Of a stretch of DNA of 64,000 nt, positions 38,930-48,300 are shown piece after piece. Below the pieces are notes generated by a model that saw nothing but the letters and a program-made list of their open reading frames with translations, did not search any database and was not told the DNA's origin. A program made the position numbers and the translations under genes. The stretch is from Lewinellaceae bacterium (GTDB taxonomy: Bacteria; Bacteroidota; Bacteroidia; Chitinophagales; Saprospiraceae): assembly GCA_016719605.1 (NCBI GenBank), contig JADJYW010000004.1:186001-250000 (forward strand), written 5' to 3'. Positions within the stretch are counted from its first letter, which is position 1; each line of letters starts with the position of its first letter.

Positions 38930-39977
38930 AACAGTTTCAGCCGGATACGGAAAGTATCCGCCTCCGGCTCGATGGCCAGTTCGTGTTGGTCGGGGTAGAG
39001 CAGTTCGAGTTGGCGGCGCACATTGTTCAGGCCTATCCCGCCGGCCTGATCCTTGGGGTGTGCGGTGTCGGGCACGCTGTTTTCTACGGTGAACAGGATA
39101 TGCTCGGCAGCAGTTTGCAGTTCGATACGAATCCAGCCTCGGGCGCGGTCTTCGATCTTGCTGTGTTTGAAAGCATTTTCTACAAACGGGATCAGCAGCA
39201 TCGGGGCGATGGACAGCGCGGGACGGGACTCGTCCAGACTGACCTGTACATTGAGGCCCCGGCTGTCTTTGAGCAGATTCAGGTCAATGAAATGCCGCAA
39301 ATACTCGATTTCCTTGCCCAGCGGCACGCGGTCGGCCTTGCAGTCGTACAACATGTAGCGCAGCATTCCCGACAGTTTGAGCAGGTTTTCGGGCGCCTGG
39401 TCGGACTTGATGACGGTCAGGGTGTAGATGTTGTTCAGGGCATTGAACAGAAAATCGGGTTGATCTGGGATTTGAGAAACTTCAGTTCGGCCTCCAGTTT
39501 TTCGCTGCGGAATTCGGTGGCTTCGCGCTCCTTCCGGTTGGCATAGCTGGCTACTTCAAACAGCGCACTGCCGATCAGGGCGGTGAAATAGGGCATGGCC
39601 ATGCCGATGTATTTCATGCTGCGGTAACCCGGGTTGCTGTGTGTGTTCCCGCCACGCGCACCGGCATCGTTGCCGCGCTGCCGGGTGAAATGCTCGGCCC
39701 AGGGCGCTGCATCCCAGTCTACCAGCAGAACGATGACCACGACGCCGGCCATACCCGCTACGACATACGCCACCTGTTTTTTGTTGAAGTAGAGTTTGGG
39801 CAGCAGCACTTCTACGTTGGCCCATACGATGAGTGCAATACCGGCGAGCACTACGGTACTGCGGACGGCCAAACGTTCGGGGTTTTCCCAATTGCCCAGC
39901 AGTGCCACGGGCACCAGTACCCAGAGGGCGCCCCAGAACAGTATTTGCAGCCAGGTGTTTCGATGTGGTAGATACAT
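38908..39977 (-). pseudogene. LytS-like membrane sensor kinase, frameshifted in the H-box
   Basis: The N-terminal part (from MYLPHRNTW at 39977) has about four membrane helices and a coiled-coil-like region. It reaches the histidine-kinase H-box with SQINP and then shifts frame at 39455/39456 and stops 7 codons later. Restoring one C (CCGCAT instead of CCGAT) gives NPHFLFNALNNIYTLTV, and the frame runs on to the ATP-binding domain (ending at 38908, with PFVENAFKHS and GGIGLNNVRRQL). The conserved phospho-accepting His is exactly the lost codon. Either the kinase is a recent pseudogene or the base is a sequencing error. It partners the LytTR regulator. Confidence 0.85.
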
Positions 39978-40153
39978 TGGGCACAAAGGTGGCAAATGGC
40001 CCGCATCCCCAAAATTTTTCTCAACCAATACAGGCGTTTCGTCCTTCAACCCCCGCATTGTTTCAACAAGGCCCGGTATGCCGGCAAGTATCCGGTTCGT
40101 TGGCAAATACCCCGCGTTTATTGATTTTATTTGAAGCGCCTCACCCGCTTTCG

Positions 40154-40161
40154 CACCTTTG
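40154..40161 (+). promoter_or_regulatory. -7-like box CACCTTTG of the Spy-like gene
   Basis: Differs from TAnnTTTG only at the first base and lies 38 nt before the ATG at 40199. Confidence 0.5.
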
Positions 40162-40198
40162 CGCCATCAAACAATCACATTTTAAACACACGATAGTT

Positions 40199-40687
40199 AT
40201 GAAACATGCCATTTTAAAATCGCTCCAACACGCCTTGCCGGCCCTCTTCCTGATGGGCGGTATTGCCCTCTATGCCCAACCCGGCGGCGGTGGTCGTGCC
40301 ATGAATCCGGAGCAGCGCGCCGAACAGCAAACCGCTCAAATGACCGAACAACTTGCCTTGTCGGAAGCCCAGGCCGGAAAAGTGCAGGAAATCAACCTGA
40401 AATATGCCAAACAGGCACAAGAAGCCCGGGAACAAGCCGACGGCGACCGGGAAGCCATGCGCGATAAAATGACCACCATGCGCCAGGAACAGGACAAGGA
40501 ACTACAAACCGTAATGACACAGGAGCAGTGGCAAAAATGGGCGGCTTTCCGCGAAGAACAGCGCGCCAACCGCGGCAACTGGGGCGAGGGCAACCGCCCG
40601 AAAACCGAGCCTGCCAAGGAAGGCAAAATGCTTAAAAAAGAGAAGAAGGCCCAAAAAGGCACGCCGGACTCTGACGACAAACAGTAA
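40199..40687 (+). CDS. Spy/CpxP-like or DUF4890-like periplasmic protein
   Basis: The 162-residue protein has a signal peptide ending ALYAQP and a Gly-rich stretch. A helical domain with the LTXXQ-type pattern follows: MTEQLALSEAQAGKVQEINLKY, then a long charged helix and ELQTVMTQEQWQKWAAF. A basic, Lys-rich tail closes it (KEGKMLKKEKKAQKG). Proteins of this type are periplasmic chaperone-like or stress proteins. It lies downstream of the LytTR pair on the opposite strand and upstream of the TonB-family barrel gene; a regulatory link is possible but not shown. A 75-bp hairpin (40713-40787) separates it from that gene. Confidence 0.75.
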   Translation: MKHAILKSLQHALPALFLMGGIALYAQPGGGGRAMNPEQRAEQQTAQMTEQLALSEAQAGKVQEINLKYAKQAQEAREQADGDREAMRDKMTTMRQEQDKELQTVMTQEQWQKWAAFREEQRANRGNWGEGNRPKTEPAKEGKMLKKEKKAQKGTPDSDDKQ

Positions 40688-40712
40688 ACACCAATTGCGA
40701 TCAGGTGCGTGC

Positions 40713-40787
40713 ACCTTTTCACCGCAGAGACGCAGCGTTTTGATAATCATTTCGGGTTTTCAAACGCTGCGTCTCTGCGGTGAAAAG
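40713..40787. repeat. CACCGCAGAGACGC hairpin element
   Basis: Two perfect 27-nt arms (40713-40739 and 40761-40787) contain TTCACCGCAGAGACGCAGCG and enclose a 21-nt loop. It lies between the Spy-like and TonB-family genes. Relatives lie at 43734-43820 and as single copies at 25752-25770 and 8793-8810. Confidence 0.9.
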
Positions 40788-40848
40788 GCACTTACAAGAC
40801 ACCCTCCCCCCTCCACCCGCTACTTTTTTCAACCGTTTTCCAGACATT

Positions 40849-43704
40849 ATGAAACAGCTCGCCCTCGTCTCCTTTCTCCTGCTCGGCCAATGGGTCGGCG
40901 CCCAAACCTTTTCCATCAAAGGCAAAATTGTTGACGAGCGCAACAGCGCCATGCCGGGTTCTACTGTCAGTCTGCAACAACCCTGGGGCGATGCCGTGAA
41001 AAACACGACTACCGGACCGGACGGTACCTTCGTACTGAGCGGAATCGGCAAAGGCGGCTATCGGGTGGTGGTCACGGTGATGGGATTCAGTGCGCTGCGC
41101 CGGGAAGTCACCGTGTCGGGCGCCGACATACAGTTGGGCACATTGGCTCTGGAACCCGACCCCATTGTACTGGGCGGCGTGGATATCAAGGCGACGGTAC
41201 CAATTTCCCAGCAGAAAGGCGACACCACGGAGTTCAACGCCAACGCCGTCAAGGTGATGAAGGATGCCGATGCCTCCGACCTGATCGAAAAACTGCCCTC
41301 TGTGACCATGGAAAACGGCACACTCAAGGCGCAGGGCGAGAATGTCACGCAAGTACTGGTGGACGGCAAGCCTTTTTTCGGCAACGACCCTGCAGCCGCT
41401 CTGCGCAACCTGCCCGCCGAGGTTATTGACAAGGTTCAAATTTTCGATCAGCAGAGTGAACAGGCCCAGTTTACCGGTTTTCAGGACGGGAATACCACCA
41501 AAACGATCAATATCGTCACCAAAACCAATATGCGCAGCGGCCAGTTTGGCAAACTCTATGCCGGCTACGGCTACGAAGACCGGTATCAGGGCGGCGGCAA
41601 CATCAGCTACTTCGACGGTGACCGGCGCATCTCGCTCATCGGGATGACCAACAATATCAATGTCCAGAACTTTTCCTCCGACGACCTGCTCGGGGTCATG
41701 GGCAGCGGCGGTGGCGGACGCCCAGGCGGTGGCGGCGGACGCCCGGGTGGTGGCGGACGCCCAGGCGGCGGCGGTGGCGGCGATTTTTTGGTACGCCCAC
41801 AAGGTGGTATTGCAACAACGACAGCCTTGGGCATCAACTACTCCGACAAATGGGGCAGCAGAACCGAAGCAAGTGCCAGTTATTTTTTCAATAAAAGCAA
41901 CAGCTCCTCCGAGTCCAGCACCTTCCGCCAGTTTCTCAACAACGACGGCGGGCTGGCCGAACTCTATGGCGAGGATAACATCGCCAACACCGACAACATC
42001 AACCACCGTTTCAATGCCCGCATCGAGTTTAAAATAGACAGCATGAATACCCTGCTGTTCCGACCCCGCCTGAGTGTGCAGCAAAACGACGGAAACTCCA
42101 CGACCCTTGGCCAAACCTTTTTTGACAACAACCTCCTGAGCGAAACCGACAACATCTTCCGCTCCGACCTCACCGGGGTCAGCCTGAACAATGACCTCCT
42201 CTGGCGCCACCGGCTTGCCAAAAAAGGCCGCACCTTCTCCATCAACCTCAGCTCCGGTTATGCCCCAAAAAACGGCGCCGGCCTGCTCCAGTCCCGCGAT
42301 ATTTATTACACCGGACAGCCCGTACAGAACAACCTGGACCAGTCCTCTACCCTCGACCTGAACAGCTGGAACGTAGCCGGCAACGCCGAATACACAGAAC
42401 CACTGAGCGAAAACAGCCAACTCCTGCTCAACTACCGCCTCAGCTACCAGCAAGAGGCTTCCGACAAATACACCTATGATTTTTTCGCCCCGGACGGCGG
42501 CTACACCCTGCTCAACGAGCCGCTGACCAACGTTTTTTCCAATGACTATGTGACGCACCAAACCGGCGCGGGTTATAATTACAGCAAGGGACGAGACCTG
42601 AATTTCAACGTGCGCACCAATGTGCAATGGGCCGATCTGGCGAATCAAAAAACCTTCCCGCAGCCGGGCGTCATCAACCAGACCTTTTTCAATGTGTTGC
42701 CCTCGGCCATGTTCCGCTACACCATAGACAAAAACCGGAATGTGCGCATGAACTACCGCACCAGCACCCAACTGCCGTCTGTGGAGCAGCTTCAGGATGT
42801 GCTGAACAACGCCAATCCGCTCCAGCTCAGCGTGGGCAATCCCAACCTGAAGCAAAGTTTTCAGCAAAATCTCTTTCTCCGGTACCAGGGTTCCAACCCC
42901 GACAAGGGCAGCACGTTTTTTGCCATGGTAGGCGGCGGCATCACCGATGCCTACATCGCCAATGCCACCTATTTAGCCAGCAGCGACCACCCCATTTTTC
43001 AGGAATACGATGTGCCGCCGGGCGCACGCATTTCCCGGCCGGTCAACCTCGACGGCTACCGCAATGCCCGCTCGTTCCTGTCCTACGGCCGCCCCCTCAA
43101 GGGCCTCAAAACCAACGCCAACCTCGATTTGGCCTACAACTACTCGCGTACGCCGGGCCTCGTGAACGATGTAGCGAATTATGCCGAAAACAACACCATA
43201 GGCATCGGCCTGACCTTTACCAGCAACATCAGCGAACGGGTAGATTTTACCCTCTCCGCCCGCCCCAGCTATAGCGTCGTAAAAAATACCCTGCAAACCG
43301 CGGGCAACACCGAATACCTGAGCCAGAACTCGCGCCTCAAATTCAACTGGATCATCGTGGAGGGTTTCGTTCTGCGCACCGACCTGAGCCACACGCTCAA
43401 CACCGGGCTGTCGGACGGATTCAACCAGAATTTCTGGCTCTGGAATCTGGCCATTGGCAAAAAAGTCTTCAAAAACGAACGCGGGGAGATTGCATTGGCC
43501 GTCAATGACCTGCTCGGACAAAACCGCAGTATTAGCCGGAACATCACCGAGACCTACATCGAGGATTTGCAAACCAATGCTTTGCAGCGTTTCGTGATGT
43601 TGTCGTTCACCTACAACTTGCGGCACTTCAACACAAAAAAACAGCCGCAGCGCTCCAGCGAACCCCGCACCGGGGACTGGGGGCCAGGCATCTGGCGGGG
43701 CTAA
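40849..43704 (+). CDS. TonB-dependent-receptor-like outer-membrane barrel with CarboxypepD_reg N-terminus
   Basis: The 951-residue protein has a signal peptide (cleaved near VGAQ), then a carboxypeptidase-regulatory-like domain (about 25-100). A TonB plug domain (about 110-240; FGNDPAAALRNLPAEVID) precedes the C-terminal barrel of the outer-membrane beta-barrel family. A Gly-rich loop made of RPGGGG units (about residues 288-308) interrupts the barrel start. No SusD-like partner follows, so it is not a classical polysaccharide uptake pair. The start is placed at 40849 by the signal peptide; the residues upstream fall in the hairpin element. A composite palindrome follows. Confidence 0.88.
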   Translation: MKQLALVSFLLLGQWVGAQTFSIKGKIVDERNSAMPGSTVSLQQPWGDAVKNTTTGPDGTFVLSGIGKGGYRVVVTVMGFSALRREVTVSGADIQLGTLALEPDPIVLGGVDIKATVPISQQKGDTTEFNANAVKVMKDADASDLIEKLPSVTMENGTLKAQGENVTQVLVDGKPFFGNDPAAALRNLPAEVIDKVQIFDQQSEQAQFTGFQDGNTTKTINIVTKTNMRSGQFGKLYAGYGYEDRYQGGGNISYFDGDRRISLIGMTNNINVQNFSSDDLLGVMGSGGGGRPGGGGGRPGGGGRPGGGGGGDFLVRPQGGIATTTALGINYSDKWGSRTEASASYFFNKSNSSSESSTFRQFLNNDGGLAELYGEDNIANTDNINHRFNARIEFKIDSMNTLLFRPRLSVQQNDGNSTTLGQTFFDNNLLSETDNIFRSDLTGVSLNNDLLWRHRLAKKGRTFSINLSSGYAPKNGAGLLQSRDIYYTGQPVQNNLDQSSTLDLNSWNVAGNAEYTEPLSENSQLLLNYRLSYQQEASDKYTYDFFAPDGGYTLLNEPLTNVFSNDYVTHQTGAGYNYSKGRDLNFNVRTNVQWADLANQKTFPQPGVINQTFFNVLPSAMFRYTIDKNRNVRMNYRTSTQLPSVEQLQDVLNNANPLQLSVGNPNLKQSFQQNLFLRYQGSNPDKGSTFFAMVGGGITDAYIANATYLASSDHPIFQEYDVPPGARISRPVNLDGYRNARSFLSYGRPLKGLKTNANLDLAYNYSRTPGLVNDVANYAENNTIGIGLTFTSNISERVDFTLSARPSYSVVKNTLQTAGNTEYLSQNSRLKFNWIIVEGFVLRTDLSHTLNTGLSDGFNQNFWLWNLAIGKKVFKNERGEIALAVNDLLGQNRSISRNITETYIEDLQTNALQRFVMLSFTYNLRHFNTKKQPQRSSEPRTGDWGPGIWRG

Positions 43705-43713
43705 AAGCATGTC

Positions 43714-43839
43714 CACGCTACGGGACATTTCCAAATTCACCGCAGAGGCGCAGGCGCGGAGTTGTTATTTTTTTGAAAATCAAATTTTTGGAAACCCTCC
43801 GCGCCTCTGCGGTGAATTTTGAAAATGTCCCGTAGCGTG
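43714..43839. mobile_element. Nested palindrome with CACGCTACGGGACATTT arms
   Basis: Outer arms (43714-43730 and its complement ending at 43839) enclose inner arms built on TTCACCGCAGAGGCGC (43736-43751) and their complement (43800-43815). The outer arm matches that of the element at 23568 in 15 of 17 positions, but the inner palindrome is a different family. It lies between convergent genes and could act as a terminator. Confidence 0.75.
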
Positions 43840-43850
43840 CGTGGCTCAAG

Positions 43851-44726
43851 TCACTTCCTGGCTAAATACACCCCGGCTAAAATCACGCTTGTGCCCAGCA
43901 GGTCCGTCATCCCGACGGCCTCGCCATCCAGAGCGCCGAGTGCCAGCGCTGCCACGGGCAGCAGGTAGGTGACCGATGTGGCGAAAATAGCGCTGGTGCG
44001 CTGCAACAGCCAGAAGTACAAAATAGAACCACCGACGGTGCCCATGGCCGACAGGTAAAAAATGTATCCCAGTCCTTTCATGCCTTGCGGGTGCTGCATG
44101 GCTGCGCTCCAGCCGTCCGACCACCACAAGCCGAACAAAAACAGCCCGCCGGTGATCACGAAAGCCGCGGAAGCAATACCCGCCGGGTGCAGGTCGCGCA
44201 GGTGGCGGTTCACCACATTGGCATTGATGGCATAGCACACGGTGGCCCCCGCGCAGAGTGCTGCGTAAAACCAGTTGCCTTGTACCGCGCTGCTGCTGTT
44301 GAACAAAATGAGCACGGCGGCGCCCGTCAGGCCCAGCGCCACGCCGAGTATCTTGTTTTTGTTGAAAATCATTTGAAAAAACGCCACGCCGAGTACGAGT
44401 GTGAACAGAGGCGTGAGCGAATTCAGCACCCCTGCCAGACTGCTGCTCACATGTTGCTGGGCTACAGCAAAGAAAAAATTGGGGATCGCCGAGCCGCAGA
44501 ATGCCACCACCACCAACGCCTTCCAGCGTTTCCAGTCTATTTTGGACCAAAAAATGACGGCTATGGGCAGGTAGACTGCCAGTGCCAGCACCATCCGCCA
44601 CATTGCCATCTGGAGGGGACTGAATATCGCCACCGAATGTTTGATAAAAATGAAGGAAGCCCCCCAGATCAGGGAGAGCAGCAGGAGCACCACCCAGTCA
44701 AGGGTGGCAGGCGGGCGGTTGGACAT
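43851..44726 (-). CDS. EamA/DMT-family transporter
   Basis: The 291-residue protein has ten hydrophobic segments and two EamA repeats, the usual drug/metabolite transporter layout. The first starts LDWVVLLLLSLIWGASFIFIKHS and the second follows after the central loop near residue 150 (FYAALCAGATVCYAINANVV). Substrates may be amino acids, nucleosides or sugars; none can be chosen here. A TTCCTTTG box (44754-44761) is a possible promoter. Confidence 0.88.
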   Translation of the reverse strand: MSNRPPATLDWVVLLLLSLIWGASFIFIKHSVAIFSPLQMAMWRMVLALAVYLPIAVIFWSKIDWKRWKALVVVAFCGSAIPNFFFAVAQQHVSSSLAGVLNSLTPLFTLVLGVAFFQMIFNKNKILGVALGLTGAAVLILFNSSSAVQGNWFYAALCAGATVCYAINANVVNRHLRDLHPAGIASAAFVITGGLFLFGLWWSDGWSAAMQHPQGMKGLGYIFYLSAMGTVGGSILYFWLLQRTSAIFATSVTYLLPVAALALGALDGEAVGMTDLLGTSVILAGVYLARK

Positions 44727-45323
44727 GGCAGGTACCGTTCAAGAATCGGGCTGCAAAGGAACAGAATTATCGGCTGTTGGTTGTTGGTGGTTGTGGTAAC
44801 GACGTGTTGTCTCCGACCGCAGGCCCGGGATCGGGTGGCCCGGGGGCCCCACCCATTTGTCAGACCAAAATATCTCTTTTGGTGTTTGTCCAAAGTCTCT
44901 CTGAACATCGCTGTTGGTAAGGACTTCTTTCGTTGGGAGGGTGGGTTTCTGGTAAAGGCCGGGCGCCCGTTCCGGGCCGTTTCGCCTCCCCAGGCCCGCT
45001 TCCAGTCTTTCGTGGTGTATTCACAACCTCTTAAAATTAAAACTTTAAGTCGCACGACAACCCATGCCCCTCTCTGGTGAAATGGGAAACGCGACTTACG
45101 AGGCACTCGCGCGGGGCTTTTGTGGCAAAAGCCGCGACCGCCCGGCATGGCACGATGTTCGCTATGCCAAGCCCCGATCAAGGACAGCCAACCTATCGGC
45201 TTTTTCATTTTGACTTTTCGATTTTCCGGGCAACCATTCCCCGACCCGGGGCGTCATTGGCCAGATTGAATCCTCCATAATCCGACTATATACCAACTAA
45301 TTCTGTTACCTGCTTTATAAAAA
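44727..45323. other. 600-bp region upstream of sprA without a convincing gene
   Basis: No reading frame here is protein-like. It contains a GT-rich patch (44776-44800), a ACCAAAA-TATCTC-TTTTGGT hairpin near 44865, and a hairpin GGGCTTTTGTGGCAAAAGCC near 45114-45133. The sequence AAACGCGACTTACGAG (45087-45102) is shared with 8811-8826. Control signals of sprA must lie here or further upstream, but no consensus -7 box is visible. Confidence 0.45.
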
Positions 45324-48300
45324 ATGACGAAGAAGAACATCCTTCTTGCGGCGCTTGCACTGCTTTCCCTGGCTTCTCTGTATGCGATTACAAGCCCTAT
45401 CGTTCGGTTGTTGCATTTTGACAATCACGACGGGGCCACCGAACAGCCGGCAAATGCTCCCGAACGTGCCCCGCTCTCCGCTCCCCAACCCGAACGTATT
45501 GGAGAAATTGACACGATCCCCCCACTGGGCGACCGCAAGGACGACTTCATGACCGGAAAACCCAACAATCCCATTGACCTGCAAGACCCCAAGGCCATTG
45601 AGAAGCAGGTGGAATACGATCCGATTTCCAATATGTACATCATCACCGAGACCATCGGTAACGACTACTTCCGGGCGCCTACCTACATGACTTTTGAGGA
45701 ATATGTGCGCTGGCGCGACAAACAACAGCAGGAAGCATATTTCAACCGGATGCTCGGCGTGTCCACGCCCGGCGGCAAAAACGCTGCAACCGGCGACCCG
45801 ATAGCCAAACTGGATGTGAAAAATACCCTCGTGGATCGCTTGTTTGGCGGTACCAATGTAGACATCAAACCGCAGGGCAACATCAATTTGTCTTTCGGCT
45901 ACAACTACCAGAAAATCCAGAACCCCATTCTTACCCTCCGCCAGCAACGTATCGGCAACTTCGACTTCGACATGGACATCAACATGAGCGCAGCGGGGCA
46001 GATCGGGGAAAAACTCAAGATCAACTTCAACTACAACACCCAGGCGACGTTCGACTTCGACAACCAGATGAAGTTGAGCTACGACACCAAAAACTTCTCC
46101 GAGGACGAGATCATCCAGAATATCGAGGCCGGCAACGTGTCGCTGCCGTTGCGCTCCAACCTTATTCGCGGTGCTCAAAACCTCTTCGGCTTCAAAACCG
46201 ACCTGAAATTTGGCCACCTGAACGTGACGCTGCTCGCTGCGCAGCAACGCTCCCGCCAAAATTCCATCTCCATGCAGGGCGGCTCACAGGTGCAGCAGTA
46301 TATCAAGCCCATTGACGAGTACGACGAAAACCGCCACTTCCTCGTCAGCCAATGGAACCGCAACCAGTTCGAACCGGCCTTGTCCTGTTTGCCCGTCCCG
46401 CAAACCCTGTTCACCATCACCCGGATGGAGGTCTGGATCACCAATGTCAACAGAACCCCCGACAATACCCGCGACATTGTAGCCCTCATGGACCTGGGCG
46501 AACCCCGGCCTTTTCTCGACGGTTCCACACCCGACCGGCCCGACTACAGCCTGCTGGTGCCACCGGCATTGGATATAAAAGGCGAACCCCTGCCCGCCAA
46601 TGAAAACAACCAGCTGTACCCTTCCATCCTGTCGGCCCTGAACACGGATTCCACCCTGCGCTTCTCCGACAAGGTGGTGTCCCGCCTGAAAAACGACTTC
46701 AACCTGCAGCAAATCCGCGACTTCGAGAAAGTCCGCGGCCGGTTGCTCTCGCCTACCGAATTCACCTACCACGAACAACTCGGCTTTCTCAGCATCAACC
46801 TGAACGTACAGCCCGACCAGGTGGTCGGTGTGGCAATGGAATATACCTACAACGGTACGCCGTACAAGATCGGGGAGTTCAGCAGCGAGATATCCAATAC
46901 CGACACGCTGAACCAGAATGTGTTGTTTGTCAAAATGCTGAAAAGCACCACGGCCAACGTGCGTTTCCCGATCTGGGACCTGATGATGAAAAACGTATAC
47001 GCTGTTGGTTCGGTCAATGTGGATCCGCAGGAATTCCGATTCGATGTTTTTTACGAAGACCCGGGCAAGGGCCAAAAGCGCTTCCTCAACGGCGCCGATA
47101 TCCCGCCCGGCGTGGCCAATATCCCCTTGCTTCAGTTATTCAAACTTGACTCCCTCAACCTGCAAGGCGACCCCGGCCCCGACGGTATCTTCGACTTTGT
47201 GCCCGGCCTGACCATCAACCTGCGCAACGGCCGTGTCATGTTTCCCGTGCTGGAACCCTTCGGCGCCCACTTAGCCAACAGAATGGCCGCCGCCGGCGCT
47301 ACGCCGGACGTAATCGAACGATACGCCTATAATCAACTGTACGACTCCACCCTCTTCCGGGCACGCGAGTTTCAACAACTCAACCGATTTACCCTCAAAG
47401 GCTCCTACAAATCATCCACCTCTTCCGAAATTTCCCTTGGCACCTTCAACCTTCCGAGAGGCTCCGTGCGGGTGAGTGCCGGCGGTCGCCAATTGATTGA
47501 AAACCAGGACTACATCGTGGACTACAACATCGGCAAGGTGAAAATCCTGGCCGAGGACATCCTCCAGTCGGGCCAGAACGTGAACGTCAGTTTTGAGGAC
47601 AACACCCTCTTCGGTTTCCAGAGCCGAACCATGTTCGGCGCCCGCTTCGATTACACCATCGGCAAGGACATCAATATCGGGGGCACCTACATGAACCTCT
47701 TCGAGCGCCCGCTCACCCAAAAGGTGAACTACGGCGACGACCCGATCAACAACAAGATGTACGGCTTCGATTTCAGCATTTCCAAGGAAGCCCCCTGGCT
47801 CACCAAACTGGTGGACAAAATCCCGCTGATTGACACCAAGGAAGCGTCCACCATTACGGCACAGGCCGAAGTGGCCTGGCTCGATCCCGGCCACAACCGC
47901 GCCATCAATCAAACCGGCGAACAAGGCGGCGTGGCCTACATTGATGATTTCGAGGGAAGTACGGCCAACCTCCCGTTGGCCAACCCGGCCAACAGCTGGG
48001 TTATCTCCTCCGTACCACAGGGCGACCTGATGTTGTTCCCCGAATCCAACCTCGACGACAACCTGGCTCTCGGCGCCAACCGCGCCCGCCTCTCCTGGTA
48101 TATCGCCGACCCCAGTGCCCGCGACGGCAATGTGGACGGTACCAACCCTTATACCCGCCTGATTCAGTTCCAGGATATTTTCCCGAACCGCCAGTTGACC
48201 CCGCTCGAACAGTCGGCCCTGCGCCCGCTCGACGTGACGATTTTTCCCCGCGACCGCGGCCCCTACAACTTTGAATTGCCCGACGGATACCCGGGGTTTT

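Noticed and set aside
44669..45208. 179-codon reverse-strand frame upstream of sprA
   Set aside because: It overlaps the start of the EamA gene in another frame and its composition is Arg- and Pro-rich, which is typical of a chance frame.
45077..45280. 67-codon frame upstream of sprA
   Set aside because: Poor composition, no promoter, and it includes the shared repeat sequence AAACGCGACTTACGAG. Not supportable as a gene.
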